The notes: generated from the letters alone by a model not told the origin. A stretch of 64,000 nt of DNA from Aedes albopictus (GCF_035046485.1 NC_085138.1:23902800-23966799), one strand, 5' to 3'. Shown: positions 41,730-52,918, numbered from the stretch's first letter. Numbers and translations are program-made.

Positions 41730-44487
41730 CAGGTATGTTCCGTTTTTGTCACTATTCGTTTTTATCACTATCCGTTTTTGTCACTATCCGATTTCGTCAA
41801 CATTTCATTCCGTTTTTATCAACACTAAAGTTTTTGTCAAATTTGTTCCCTCGAACACGATTTATTTATAGTTTAACATTATTTTTGAGGCAATGCATCC
41901 ATGAATGAATTTGAAGCAACTACCAATGATGACAGAGAAAACGTATATGCCACAGTAGCTTTCAACACATTTCAAATTCATGTGTGAATAATGTTAATTC
42001 GTGGTTTTTATCACGCGTAATTTTACTTCTTATTTGAACATGAGAAAAATTAAACCAAAGTTGATTAGAAAAATTAAACCGAGCCAATTAATTAATGAAA
42101 ATCTGACAGGAGGTGACAGAAGGTAATACGTGAATATCAATATTATCATCAACAATTTTGTCGTTTTGTAAAATGACTCAATCATTTACCAAGTGTAACA
42201 TAGGTAGCTAATCATTATAGATCAATAATATAGATGGGATGTGCATATAAAACCATCAAAGGACGGACTCGATTATCCGGCAATATAGGAAAAAACACCC
42301 TGGATAATCGAACATATTTTTTTTTAATTTCATTAGCATATTGTGTTAGGGCACCTTAAGTGGTATCCCTTCCAGGGGTTGTTCCAGGATGTCCATCTAG
42401 GTATTCCTTCAAGAACTTCCTTCTGAAGATCCTTCGTCTTTGTCTTCTTCTTTTTTACGGCTCTACGTACCAACTGGAACCTGGCCTGCCTCTTCAAGTG
42501 TTATGCGAGAAATTAAACAGTTTAAGGCTTTATTTGCCTGTCATTGCCTGAATTTTTACACTACAATCATTTTTTTTTTTACAATCTTGTGAAAAAACTT
42601 TTTTAAGTGAAAGAAATTTCACGCGATTTTTACACGATTTTCTTGAAATTAAGCGATGTGCTAAATTCTTCTCTTTGGATCGCTATTTCTTATCGACGGG
42701 ACTCAAACTTCTCCCAGAGATCTCTCTTGCCATCCTTGGTTTTCTTCAGTAATTCCTACTAGCGATTCTACCTTGTATTCCTCAATATTCCTTAATGGAT
42801 TTCTTCTGAGAAATCGTCAGGAAGTTATTCAGAAGTTTCTTAAGGTGAATTAGGAGTTGAGTCTTTCAGAAATAAGTTTCTCTAAGAAAGAGGAGTCTAG
42901 GATCTTGGAAAACGATCTGGGGATTTCTCCAGCAATTCCTGAAGGGTTCCCAGAAGAAACTGAGGATTCCCAAAAAATCCTAAGGAAATCTCATCAATTC
43001 GGAAAGTATCCCTCGAGGAACAATTGGATAACTCCTATGCAGAACATCAGGAGGACTTCGTGAAGAAGCTTCTGGAGGATTTGAGGAAAGAATTCCTGGA
43101 AGATTACTAGACTAAACTTCTGGAAGATTCCCAGTAAACGCAGCAAGAAGTCGGGGAGCATTATTATTACTTCATCATCTTCATTAACGAGATTTTCAGC
43201 TCAAGGCTGGTCCATCTAGTAATTATGGGAAAATAACAAAGATAAAAGATAGAATCCTCTTGGAAAATCTCTTGGAAGTATTCATAATAAAAGTTCCAGT
43301 AGGTGTAGATGTTTCTACTGCGCATGAATACCAAAACAAGTTTCTGTAGGAATCCTTCAAAGAAATTTTTGGATGGAGGACATTTCAGGGAAAAATATCA
43401 TAAGAAACTCTTCAAACAATCCAAGAAAGAATTTCTGATGAAATTCTAGAAAAACTGTTCAAGGAATCACAAAAAGAAATTCTGGAGGAACCCCAGAAAG
43501 AACCCCTGGAGAAATATCAGAAAAAAATTCTGGAAGGATTTCAGAAAGTTATCTTGAAAGAATTCCCCGTTGAAATTTTGAAGAAACGGAGAAACTCCTA
43601 TATGTATTTCAAATGGAAAATCTTGGTGAATTTCCAAAGCAACTCTTGGATGAATTTCAACATCTTGTCTAGGTTAAATCACAGAACTATTTTCTTAGCA
43701 TTAGGGCCATTCTATACCTAAACCTTACACTAAGTCAGCGAGCTGTTCCCAACATAATACATAAGGAAGGTTAATAAATTCCAATTTCTGGTGGAATATT
43801 TTAAGGGATTCCCAAAGAAACTCCAGGAGAAATTTAAAAGGTTGATTCGAGAAGAAATTTCTGAATAAATCATAAGGGGCAGAACCTTTTTTCTCTACAA
43901 ATTCTTATCGAATTCCAAAAGATAAACAAGCTGCAATGTAACCTAGAAGAATTCTGGAGGAACTTCTTGGGGAATCCAATATCCTGGAGAAGTTACAAGT
44001 GATTGCTTGGAAAAATTCCTGGAGATTTCCAAAAAGTATCCTAGACGAAACATCTATAGGAATTTGTGAAGATGATACTCGTGGAGAAATGCCTTCCGGA
44101 AGGAAGAAAGCATAACTTTTTTTTCATGTCATATTTTAAAACGTCGATCCGGGTACTGGAACTGTAATGTGTCATTCTTGCGTTCAATGAAAATAAATTT
44201 CCAAAAATGTGGTCACAGATGTGGTGAAAACCTCTTGTCGGCGTCACAGTCAAAAAACCGTAATTTCAACTGTGCAACCAAGATGTGCTAAAAGACATCC
44301 AGAAACAATTAAATTTCTTAGAAAACTGCATATTTTTACTTTTGAAGTGTGTTATACAGTAAAACTTCCAATTTATATTAAAATGTTGCAAAATATTTTG
44401 TCAAAGAAAATTATTCCGTTTTTATCACTATTCCGTTTTTGTCAACTGAAAATCGTGGACCGTGTTGATAAAAACGGAACATACCTG
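41730..44487. mobile_element. 2.76-kb TA-flanked non-autonomous DNA element, CAGGTATGTTCCGTTTTT ends
   Basis: CAGGTATGTTCCGTTTTTGTC (41730) is mirrored by GATAAAAACGGAACATACCTG (to 44487), flanked by TA on both sides. Next to each end the phrase TTCCGTTTTTRTCA is repeated three or more times, a likely transposase-binding array. The interior contains a large insertion of the 12-bp repeat (42700-44050) and no transposase frame. Termini and TA target fit the Tc1/mariner/pogo group. Confidence 0.82.
42700..44050. repeat. Degenerate 12-bp repeat array inside the DNA element
   Basis: GAATTTCTGGAGG/TTCCCAGAAG-type units, mainly in the GAATTCC-to-GAGGAATT orientation after 42.9 kb. Confidence 0.5.
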
Positions 44488-44489
44488 TA

Positions 44490-45019
44490 AATACTATCAT
44501 TACACTGCGCAGAAACGGACCTTGGTGCTCCCCACGCCGTACCATGGCTCTTATGGACCGGTCTAGCATGTAACACTTCTGGCCCAACATTTTATAATTG
44601 GGATGAAGTTGATGTCCAGGAAGTGGTCGGGGCTCGACCTGGTGCAATGAGCCCTAGGTGTTTAGACGTTTACGGAAAGCGGGTGGAAGCCTTATATAGG
44701 TAAGAGCGAACCTAACTGAATCTATTAATGAACGGAGAATTAGCTATCAGGATCTAGATCAGGATCGTAGGTTCTGCAAATATTTCATATCCAGCGATGA
44801 ACGCGAAAACATTATGAAAATCTTCGATTGACCTCGACTGACAGCCACGTCTTAACGATAATAATTAATAACTAAATGAAAGTGAAGTCGACAAATCGTT
44901 GCTTAGATACACAGAGCACCGCGTTCAAACACCCACTAGTGTTTGAACTTGAACACGGCTCACGTGAGCACTGCCTTTGAACAGAACATGAACAGAACAC
45001 GTTCAAATGCATCTCTGCA
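44490..45019. other. Intronic spacer with short palindromes
   Basis: A 10-bp-stem hairpin GTTCAAACAC...GTGTTTGAAC lies near 44924-44949 followed by GCTCACGTGAGC near 44958. No element recognised. Confidence 0.45.
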
Positions 45020-45178
45020 ACAAAGCGATCTGGTCGCAGCAACCGGATATTCGGACATTGTTCCGTAGATGGGCCGTATCGAGCCCAAAATCGGTCGGCA
45101 TTGAGGCATTTTTTTTATTATTTTGACGATTGTAAGAACCATAAGTGTCGTGTCTTGTCTCTCACGTCGCGTTTCGTA
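45020..45178 (+). mobile_element. Penelope-like 3' UTR fragment (third copy)
   Basis: TCGGACATTGTTCCGTAGATG through GATTGTAAGAACCATAAGTG and GTGTCTTGTCT match the 3' UTR of the - strand copy at 37265-37400. No coding part remains. Confidence 0.7.
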
Positions 45179-45180
45179 AT

Positions 45181-46935
45181 TAAATGGCGCGTGATCGGTT
45201 GGTGGCCGATCGACAAAAAAATGTGCAGGTTGAGGATCAAGGGCCGATTCTTCAGCATGATCTACGTTCACAGCCCACATTCCTGAAGCACTGATGATGA
45301 CCATGATGCATTCTACGTGCAGCTCGAACGGGAGTGCGACCGTTGTCCAAGCCACGACTTCAAAATTATCATAGGAGACCGAAACACTCAAGAAGGCCAG
45401 GAGGAGGTTTTCAGACCGACGATTGGAAAGTTCAGAGATCACCAGCTGACGAAGGAAAACGATTTCGTCGCCTCATTGATTTCGTCGCCTCCAAGAGCAT
45501 GGCCAGTTGTAGCACCTTCTTCCAGCACAACCTCCCTTATCGTTACACCTGGAGTTCACCACAGCAAACGGAATCGCAAATTGACCACGTTCTGATTGAT
45601 GGACGGCAATTCTCCGACATTATCGACGTCATGACCTGTAGTGGCGCTAATATTGACTCTGATCACTACCTGGTGATGGTGAAACTGCGCCCAAAACTCT
45701 CCGTTGTAAACAATGTACAGTACCGGCGGCGGCCCCGGTCAATCTAGAGCGACTGAAGCAATCGGATGTCGCCACAGCATACACGCAGAACCTCGAGGCA
45801 GCGTTGCCGGAAGAGGGTGTGCTCGATGTGGCCTCTCTGGAGGACTGCTGGGGTATAGTCAAAGCAGCCGAGAGCACTATTGGGTACGTAGATCGGAGTC
45901 GACGAAACGATTGGTTCGACGAGGAGTGCAGAGCGGTTTTGGAGAACAACGCAGCGCGGGCGGCAATGCTGCAGTATGGAACCCGACAGGATGAGAAGCG
46001 ATACAGACAGAAGCGGAAGCAGCAGACCCGCCTCTTCCGGGAGAAAAAGCCCCGCCTGGAAGAAGCAGAGTGCGAGAAAATGGAACTGCTGTATCGTTCC
46101 CATGAAACACGGAAGTTCTACCAGAAGCTCAACGCATCTCACAAATGATACGTACCGCAAGCCGAAATCTGCAGGGATAAGGACAGGGAGCCTCCTGACG
46201 GACAAACGTGAGGTGATCGAAAGGTGGAAGTAGCACCTGAATGGCGTGGAGAACGTAGGCACGGGAAACCACGGCAACGGAGGAAACGACGACGCCAGTG
46301 CAGCGGTGGACGGAAATGAACCAACTCCCACGCTGAGGGAAGTTAAGGATGCCATTCATCAGCTCAGAACCAACGAAGCAGCTGGTAAGGATGGTATCGC
46401 AGCTGAACTCATCAAGATGGGCCCAGAAAAGTTGGCCACCTGTCTGCATCGGCTGATAGTCAGGATCTGGGAAACCGAACAGCTACCGGAGGAGTGGAAG
46501 GAAGGGGTAATCTGCCCCATTCACAAGAAACGCTACCATTTGGAATGTGAGAACTTCAGAGCGATTTTGAATGCTGCCTACAAAGTGCTATCCCAGATCC
46601 TCCTCCGTCGTCTTTCACCTAAAGTAAATGAGTTCGTGGGAAGTTATCAAGCCGGCTTCATCAACGGCCGGTCGACAACGGACCAGATCTTCACCGTACG
46701 GCAAATCCTCCAGAAACACCGTGAACACTAGGTCCCAACGCACCAGTTCTTCATCGACTTCAAAGCGGCATACGACAGTATCGACTGCGCAGAGCTATGG
46801 AGAATCGTGGACGAGAACAGCTTTCCCGGGAAGCTTACCGGACTAATAAGAGCAACGATGGACGGTGTGCAAAACAGCGTAAGGATTTCGGGTGAACTAT
46901 CCAGTTCATTCAAATCTCGACGGGGACTGTGACAA
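45181..46935 (+). pseudogene. RTE-clade (JAM1-like) element: endonuclease and RT N-terminal half
   Basis: It begins inside the endonuclease (WWPIDKKMCRLRIKGRFFS), passes the second endonuclease part (QTESQIDHVLIDGRQF; NIDSDHYLVMVKLRPKLS at about 45650-45700) and the linker (RRNDWFDEECRAVLE; HETRKFYQKLNASHK), then RT: NEAAGKDGIAAELIKMGPEKL, EWKEGVICPIHKK and FVGSYQAGFINGRSTTDQ. Several stops and frameshifts (near 45450, 46148, 46235, 46731) and a stop just after GGACTG near 46930 inactivate it. Sequence then changes at about 46935 to unrelated inserts and RT resumes at about 47683. Confidence 0.82.
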
Positions 46936-47682
46936 GGTGATGGACTCTGTCGTGTCCGGACGGACACCGTGGCAATCCGGATCAACCGATTCTGCCGGCC
47001 GAAACTCTTTTTCGAGGAAGGATGCAAATGATGCAACCTACTCGTGCAAAATACTTTACAAGACTGACGTTTCATTTCATCATAATCGTTTGCTTTGTTT
47101 ACCGGTAGCGCATCACCGCTGCCAATGCTATATGCCCTGTTTCTCGCTTTCTCTGTATCCCTCTCAATCCCTACAGACTCTACTGTCTATTATTCAACAT
47201 CGCTTTTTTTATAGAATGAGAAAATCTGCTGATCTGATACCAAAGAGACGGTTCCTCGTTGTAGAGATAATAGGGGTGCTCAGTTTTACAGTTTCTGACG
47301 GAATGATCTTTATTTCAGTAATTGAAATGTCATGGCCTGCTTACAATCATCTAAGTCTGTTGAGTCAGTCCGTAAACAGTAATATTATATATCGGCACCT
47401 ACATTTCAAAAGGGCGTAACTGCATTTGGAAGTAATACCTTCTTTCAAAGCTGTAGGTCGTACTGCCTCACTTACACTCAAACCACCGTGATTGTCGGAA
47501 AGAGGAGAGTTTTTCCCATCTGGTACTTGTTGTGAAAAACATGGAAATCATAACACATGATCCACAGCTTTAAAAGAAGGTGATGATTCCAAAAGCAGTT
47601 ACGCCCTTTCGAAATGTTGGTGTCGATATGTACCACGCTCGGGTTATGTGGGGCCCGCTAAAAACTCATTCTCTCTCGCCCT
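46936..47682. other. Insert block inside the RTE copy
   Basis: About 0.75 kb not found in the sister RTE copies. It includes a TA-flanked MITE (47392-47626); the remainder is unassigned. Confidence 0.5.
47392..47626. mobile_element. TA-flanked MITE with TCGGCACC ends
   Basis: TCGGCACCTACATTTCAAAAG (47392) is mirrored by CTTTCGAAATGTTGGTGTCGA (to 47626), TA on both sides. The arms stay paired through AGGGCGTAACTGC and CTTCTTTCAAAGCTGT. Confidence 0.85.
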
Positions 47683-48775
47683 GGACGGTGTTATGCGATG
47701 AGCCGGTACGATCTTCACAAAATCCGGCCAATTCGTTAGTTTTGCGGATGAAATGGATATTATTACCAGAACATTTGGAACGGTGGCAGTGTACACCCAC
47801 CTAAAGCGTGAAGCAGCAAAGGTCGGACTGGTGGTGAATGCAGCTAAACAAAGTACATGCTGGCAGGTGGGACTGAGCGAGACAGGACAAGCATTGGCAG
47901 CAATGTTACGATAGACGGGGATACTTTCGAGGTGGTAGAAGAATTCGTCTACCTCGGTTTCTTGCTAACGGCTGACTATAACGTGAGCCGTGAAATATTA
48001 TGTTTTCAGTTCAATACCGAATTAGCGACATTTTTTCTTTGACTTCCGCTGCTTCTGCCTTGCGTTAAACACAATGTCGGAAGTGGGGCGCTGTATAGAG
48101 CACCAGGTGTACAATACAGCGCCCCACTTCCGACATTGTGTTTAACGCAAGGCAAAAGCAGCGGAAGTCAAAGAAAAAATGTCGCTAATTCGGTTTTGAA
48201 CTGGAAACATAATACGAAGGCGCATCGTCAGTGGAAGTCGTGCCTACTACGGGCTCCAGAAGAAACTGCGGTCAAAAAAGATTCACCCCCGCACTAAATG
48301 TACCATGTACAAGACGCTAATAAGACCGGTGATCCTCTACGGACACGAGACATGGACGATGCTCGAGGAGGACCTGCAAGAAGTCGGAGTTTTCGAGCGA
48401 CGCGTGATAAGGATGATCTTCGGCGGCGTGCAGGAGAACGGTATGTGGCGAAGAAGGATGAACCACGAGCTCGCTGTACTCTACGGTAAACCCAACATCC
48501 TGAAGGCAGCTAAAGCTGGACGGATACGGACATGTTGCAAGAATGCCGGACAGCAACCCTGCAAAGTTAGTGTTTGCTAGCCATGCGGTTGATACAAGAA
48601 GGCGTGGAGTGCAGAGAGCACGATGGGCGGACCAGGTGGAGCGTGATCTGGCAAGCGTTGGGCGTGTCCGACGTTGGAGAGCTGCAGCTGCAAATCGAGT
48701 ATTTTGGCGACGAATTGTTGATTCAGTGTTATCATGAAATTGATGTTGAACTAAATAAATGAAATGAGCCGGCCA
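47683..48775 (+). pseudogene. RTE-clade element: RT C-terminal half and C-terminal domain
   Basis: It resumes at the equivalent of GVMRRAG and continues ANSLVLRMKW-type frame-shifted RT, then VTIDGDTFEVVEEFVYLG, the palindromic insert at 47998-48212, and LIRPVILYGHETWTMLEEDL, RRVIRMIFGGVQENG and RRRGVQRARWADQVERDLASV near the end, followed by a short 3' UTR and an AAATAAATGAAATGA tail. Frameshifts are present. Confidence 0.8.
47998..48212. mobile_element. Near-perfect palindromic MITE with TA target duplication
   Basis: TTATGTTTTCAGTTCAA (47998) is mirrored by TTGAACTGGAAACATAA (to 48212), flanked by TA. The ~100-bp arms match almost completely (ACATTTTTTCTTTGACTTCC; ACACAATGTCGGAAGTGG). Its removal restores the RTE reading across NVSREI, so the borders are exact. 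Confidence 0.93.
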
Positions 48776-48779
48776 TAAG

Positions 48780-49372
48780 AAAGAATTGCAACGGAAATTC
48801 AGCAACATAATAAAACGAATCGAGACCAACGGCAACGACCCTAGCGAAAAAAAGGACTTGCGATTGGAAACTCGGTACGCGGAACTGTCGATCTCTCAAC
48901 TTCATTGGGAGCACTCGCATACTCGGCGATCTACTGTTGGACCGCGGGTTCGGCATCGTAGCGCTGCCGGTGGTGTGTTGGACAGGATCCATGGTGCGAA
49001 CGTGTAGAGGTAGTCATACTGAGCACACGCGCAGAACCTCGAGGCAGCGTTGGTGAACTCGATATGGCCCCTCTAGAGGACTGCTGGTACTGTATTCCAG
49101 CAGCCATCAACGACCCAGCCGAGAGCACGTAGAACGAGGTCGACGGAACGAATGGTTCGACGTAGAGTGCTGAGCGATTTTGGAGAAGAAGAATGCAGCG
49201 CCGGCGGTAATTCTGCAGCATGGGACCCAGCAGAATGTGGAACGATACAAACAGAAACGGAAACAGAAGACCCATACCTTTTGGAAGAAAAAGCACCGTC
49301 TAGAAGAAGCGGAATGCGAACAAACGGAACTGCTGTGCCGTTGACAAGAAACACGAAATTTCTTAAGGTGAA
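48780..49372 (+). pseudogene. Second RTE relic, endonuclease N-terminus joined to linker by deletion
   Basis: GGAAACTCGGTACGCGGAAC, TTCGGCATCGTAGCG and TGTTGGACAGGATCCATGG are the endonuclease start. The sequence then jumps to CGCAGAACCTCGAGGCAGCG, the linker after the endonuclease, and runs to CTGTGCCGTTGACAAG. Most of the endonuclease is thus deleted. It lies directly behind the previous copy. Confidence 0.7.
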
Positions 49373-49377
49373 GATAC

Positions 49378-49548
49378 GACGAAGCCACAGCTCAATTTTT
49401 CCAAAGAACACATCTGATGAACCGAATGTCAGCTTGTGCTGAAAAGTTAATCGATTGGTTACCCGCTGGTGGTGACCAATCGATTAAGTTTTCAGCGCAA
49501 ACGGACATCCGGTTCTTCAGATTTGTGCTTTTGAGCTGTGGCTTCGTC
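49378..49548. mobile_element. 171-bp hairpin MITE
   Basis: GACGAAGCCACAGCTCAA (49378) is mirrored by TTGAGCTGTGGCTTCGTC (to 49548); the centre pairs AATCGATTGGTTACC with GGTGACCAATCGATT. Non-coding, nearly a complete foldback. Confidence 0.85.
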
Positions 49549-49573
49549 ATACATACATACATACATACAAACA
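49549..49573 (-). repeat. (ATAC)n at the 3' end of an RTE copy
   Basis: Five or more CATA/ATAC units. On the - strand they follow the AAATAAATG end of the RTE 3' UTR, as expected for the short-repeat tails of RTE-clade elements. Confidence 0.7.
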
Positions 49574-49591
49574 TTTATTTGTTCAACATCA

Positions 49592-51772
49592 TTAAGACAA
49601 GACATAATCAACAATAGTACGCCACAATACTCGGTTTGTGGCTGCCGCTCTCCATCCTCGGTCGCGCACAATGCTCGCCAAGTCACGCTCCACCTGGTCC
49701 GCCCATCGTGCTCTCTGCGTTCCACGCCTTCTTGTGCCAACCGGATCAGTTGCAAACACCAGCTTTGCAGGGTTGTTGTCCGGCATTCTTGCAACATGCC
49801 CTGCCCACCGTATCCTTCCGGATTTGGCCACCTTCTGGATGCTGGGTTCGCCGTAAAGTGCAGCGAGCTTGTGGTTCATCCTTCTCCGCCACACACCGTT
49901 CTTCTGCACACCGCCGAAGATCGTCCTTAGCACGCGTCGCTCGAAAACTCCGAGTGCTCGCAGGTCCTCCTCGAGCATGGTCCATGTCTCGGGTCCGTAG
50001 AGGATCACCGGCCTTATTAGCGTTTTGTACATGGTGCATTTGGTGCGTGGGTGAATCTTTTTCGACCGCAGTTTCTTCTGGAGCCCGTAGTAGGCCCGAC
50101 TTCCGCTGATGATGCGCCTCCGAATTTCACGGCTCACGTTGTTGTCAGTCGTCAGTAAGGATCCGAGGTAGAAGAATTCCTCCACCACCTCGAAAGTATC
50201 CCCGTCTATCGTAACATTACTACCCAGACGGATCCGGTCGTGTTCGATTCCGCCTACCAGCATGTACTTTGTTTTTGAGGCATTCACCACCAGTCCGACC
50301 TTTGCTGCTTCGCGTTTCAGGCGGGTTCCAAATGTTCTGGCAATAATATCCATGTCGTCCTCAAAGCACACAAATTGTCCGAATTTTGTGAAAATCGTTC
50401 CCCGGCTGTTGAGCCCGGCTCGTCGCATCACACCTTCCAGAGCGATGTTGAAGAGTAGGCATAAGAGTCCATCACCTTGTCGCAGTCCCCGGCGAGATTC
50501 GAATGAACTGGATAGTTCACCCGAAACCCTTACGCAGTTTTGCACACCGTCCATCGTTGCTTTAATCAGTCTAGTCAGCTTCCCAGGAAAGCCGTTTTCG
50601 TCCATGATTCTCCGTAGCTCTGCGCGGTCGATACTGTCGTATGCCGCTTTGAAGTCGGTGAACAGATGATGCGTTGGGACATGGTATTCACGGCATTTCT
50701 GGAGGATTTGCTGTACGGTAAAGATCTGGTCCGTTGTCGACCGGCTGTCGATGAAGTTAGCTTGATAACTTCCCACGAACTCATTCGTTTTAGGTGACAG
50801 ACGACGGAAGATGATCTGGGATAGCACTTTGTAGGCAGCATTCAAAGCAGTGATCGCCCTGAAGTTCTCACATTCCAAATGGTTGCCTTTCTTGTGAATG
50901 GGGCAGATTACCCCTTCCTTCCACTCCTCTGGTAGCTGTTCGGTTTCCCAAATCCTGACTATCAGCCGATGCAGACAGGTGGCCAACTTTTCTGGTCCCA
51001 TCTTGATGAGTTCAGCTGCAATACCATCCTTACCAGCTGCTTTGTTGGTTTTGAGCTGATGTATGGTATCCTTAACTTCCCTCAGCGTGGGAGTTGGTTC
51101 ATTTCCGTCCTCCGCTGCACTGGCGTCGTCGTTTCCTCCGTTCCCGTGGTCTCCCGTGCCTACGTTCTCCACACCATTCAGATGCTGATCGAAGTGCTGC
51201 TTCCACCTTTCGTTCACCTCACGTCCGTCCGTCGAGAGGCCTCCGTCTTTATCCCTGCATATTTCGGCTCGCGGCGCGAAGCCGTTGCGGGATGCGTTGA
51301 GCTTCTGGTAGAACTTCCGTGTTTCTTGGGAACGGCACAGCAGTTCCATTTCTTCACACTCTGCTTCTTCCAGGCGGCGCTTTTTCTCCCGAAAGAGGCG
51401 AGTTTGCTTTTTCCGCTTCTGTTTGTAATGTTCCACGTTTTGTCGAGTCCCTTGCTGCAGCATTACCGCCCTCGCTGCGTTCTTCTCCTCCAAAACCGTT
51501 CTGCACTCTTCGTCGAACCATTCGTTCCGTCGATTCCGTTCCACGTACCCGATGGTGCTCTCGGCTGTGTCGTTGATGGCTGCTTTCACTGTACTCCAGC
51601 AGTCCTCTAGAGGGGCCTCATCGAGCTCGCCCTCGTCTGGCAACGCGGCCTCGAGATTCTGCGCGTATGCTGAGGCGACATCCAGTTGCTTCAGTCGCTC
51701 TAGGTTGTACCGTGGCGGTCGCCGGCACCGTACATTGTTGATGACGGAGAGTTTTGGGCGCAGTTTGACCAT
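49592..51772 (-). CDS. RTE-clade (JAM1-like) ORF2 fragment: linker, reverse transcriptase, C-terminal domain
   Basis: An uninterrupted 726-codon frame, the longest in the window. It begins at the end of the endonuclease (MVKLRPKLS). It carries a basic linker, then RT with NKAAGKDGIAAELIKMGPE, WKEGVICPIHKKGNHLECEN, RSTTDQIF, motif A FTDFKAAYDSIDRAEL, motif B SRRGLRQGDGLLCLLFNIAL and a motif C region reading VCFEDDMDII. The usual Y/FxDD core is therefore present as EDD, so the tyrosine/alanine before DD is altered (odd, may impair activity). The C-terminal part has ILYGPETWTMLEEDL, RIRWAGHVARMPDNNPAKL and GTQRARWADQVERDL, typical of RTE elements. Upstream endonuclease continues with two stops. 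It is antisense to the host gene within intron 2. Confidence 0.9.
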   Translation of the reverse strand: MVKLRPKLSVINNVRCRRPPRYNLERLKQLDVASAYAQNLEAALPDEGELDEAPLEDCWSTVKAAINDTAESTIGYVERNRRNEWFDEECRTVLEEKNAARAVMLQQGTRQNVEHYKQKRKKQTRLFREKKRRLEEAECEEMELLCRSQETRKFYQKLNASRNGFAPRAEICRDKDGGLSTDGREVNERWKQHFDQHLNGVENVGTGDHGNGGNDDASAAEDGNEPTPTLREVKDTIHQLKTNKAAGKDGIAAELIKMGPEKLATCLHRLIVRIWETEQLPEEWKEGVICPIHKKGNHLECENFRAITALNAAYKVLSQIIFRRLSPKTNEFVGSYQANFIDSRSTTDQIFTVQQILQKCREYHVPTHHLFTDFKAAYDSIDRAELRRIMDENGFPGKLTRLIKATMDGVQNCVRVSGELSSSFESRRGLRQGDGLLCLLFNIALEGVMRRAGLNSRGTIFTKFGQFVCFEDDMDIIARTFGTRLKREAAKVGLVVNASKTKYMLVGGIEHDRIRLGSNVTIDGDTFEVVEEFFYLGSLLTTDNNVSREIRRRIISGSRAYYGLQKKLRSKKIHPRTKCTMYKTLIRPVILYGPETWTMLEEDLRALGVFERRVLRTIFGGVQKNGVWRRRMNHKLAALYGEPSIQKVAKSGRIRWAGHVARMPDNNPAKLVFATDPVGTRRRGTQRARWADQVERDLASIVRDRGWRAAATNRVLWRTIVDYVLS

Positions 51773-52233
51773 CAGCAGATAGTGGTCGGAGTCGATGTTG
51801 GCGCCACGATAGGTCCTGTCGTCGATAATGTCGGAGAAGTGCCGTCCGTCAACCAGAACGTGGTCGATTTGAGATTCCGTCTGCTATGGTGATCTCCAGG
51901 TGTAACGATAAGGGAGGCTGTGTTGGAAAAAGGTGCTACGTATGGCCATATTTTTGGAGGCGGCGAAATCAATGAGTCGTAGGCCATTTTCGTTCGTCTG
52001 CTGGTGGGCGCTGAACTTACCAATCGTCGGTCTGAATTCCTCCTCCTAACCTACCTGAGCGTTCAAATCTCCTATGATGATCTTGACGTCGTGGCTTGGG
52101 CAGCGATCGTACTCGCGTTTGAGCTGCGCGTAAAATGCGTCCTTGTCATCATCAGTACTTCCGGAGTGTGGGCTGTGCACGTTTATTATGCTGCAGTTGA
52201 AGAATCGGCCCTTGATCCTCAACCTGCACATTA
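51773..52233 (-). pseudogene. RTE-clade endonuclease part with two nonsense codons
   Basis: Continues the ORF at 49592-51772 upstream: MCRLRIKGRFFNCSIINVHSP, HDVKIIIGDLNAQVG and QIDHVLVDGRHF. Two TAG stops lie in frame at + strand 52046-52048 and 51884-51886; related copies at 45.4 and 45.55 kb have CAG at the same codons, so both stops look like single C-to-T changes. The copy is truncated at about 52233, so the first ~100 endonuclease residues including the IVALQE motif are missing. Confidence 0.85.
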
Positions 52234-52235
52234 TT

Positions 52236-52284
52236 CGAAATGTGCCGGGATAAAGATAGGAGCATCCGGACGAACGGACGTGAT
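52236..52284 (+). mobile_element. Short RTE fragment in opposite orientation
   Basis: GAAATGTGCCGGGATAAAGA through GACGTGAT resembles the linker/RT junction at 46157-46210, head-to-head with the - strand copy. Confidence 0.4.
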
Positions 52285-52918
52285 CCCTGGTTTAGAATGT
52301 TCATTTGAAACGAGCATTTCACTAGCAAAATTCTCAAAGATGTCCAATCCAATGGAATGACGTGTTTAGACTGAGGAAATGACTTGAGTGTTCACTTGAA
52401 TGGTCTTGAATGCATCTCAGTCGAAGCAAGTGTTTACATTGTTCAACTCGTGGGGTGCGTAAACAAACTGAATTGAATTCATCTCACATGAACCGCGGGT
52501 TTAGACGGGGTAAGTGAGATGATTTCGTTTGACTTGAATGAAAAAGTTCAGCATGTTCAACTTTCGTTCAAGAAAAGTGAGTTGCTCAAGTGAGATGAAG
52601 AGTGGTATTTACACGTTCAATTCGCATTCAATTGGGCATTTTCAACTGGCTGGAATCAAGTCACTTGCACCGTCTAAGGCATGAGGGAATCGAAAATTGG
52701 AAACAGCACTACACTAAGAAAAAATCGCGTCTGATTTCCATATGCCCACACATAGATTTTCGATAACATTTTTTATGGGATTGGTAGTTTATTCATAAAC
52801 TACCCCTTCTCCGGGCTACGCCACTGTCTAAAACTATTTTTTTGCAGCTCGGCACTATAATATTCTATTTTATACTTGCCATTTCGGTGAGGTAACGGCC
52901 TACTTTTCCACACGTTAC
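52285..52918. other. Intronic spacer with GTTCA/TGAAC motifs
   Basis: Many TTCACTTGAA, GTTCAACT and CAAGTGAG motifs in both orientations, suggesting a decayed DNA element (TTTAGACTGAGG...CACCGTCTAA at 52361-52678). Ends not secure. Confidence 0.4.

Noticed and set aside
49538..51610. Several + strand frames of 130-213 codons
   Set aside because: Antisense shadows of the 726-codon RTE frame.
52236..52284. Twin-priming 5' inversion of the RTE copy
   Set aside because: The inverted fragment corresponds to sequence downstream of the retained 5' part, whereas twin priming would invert upstream sequence.
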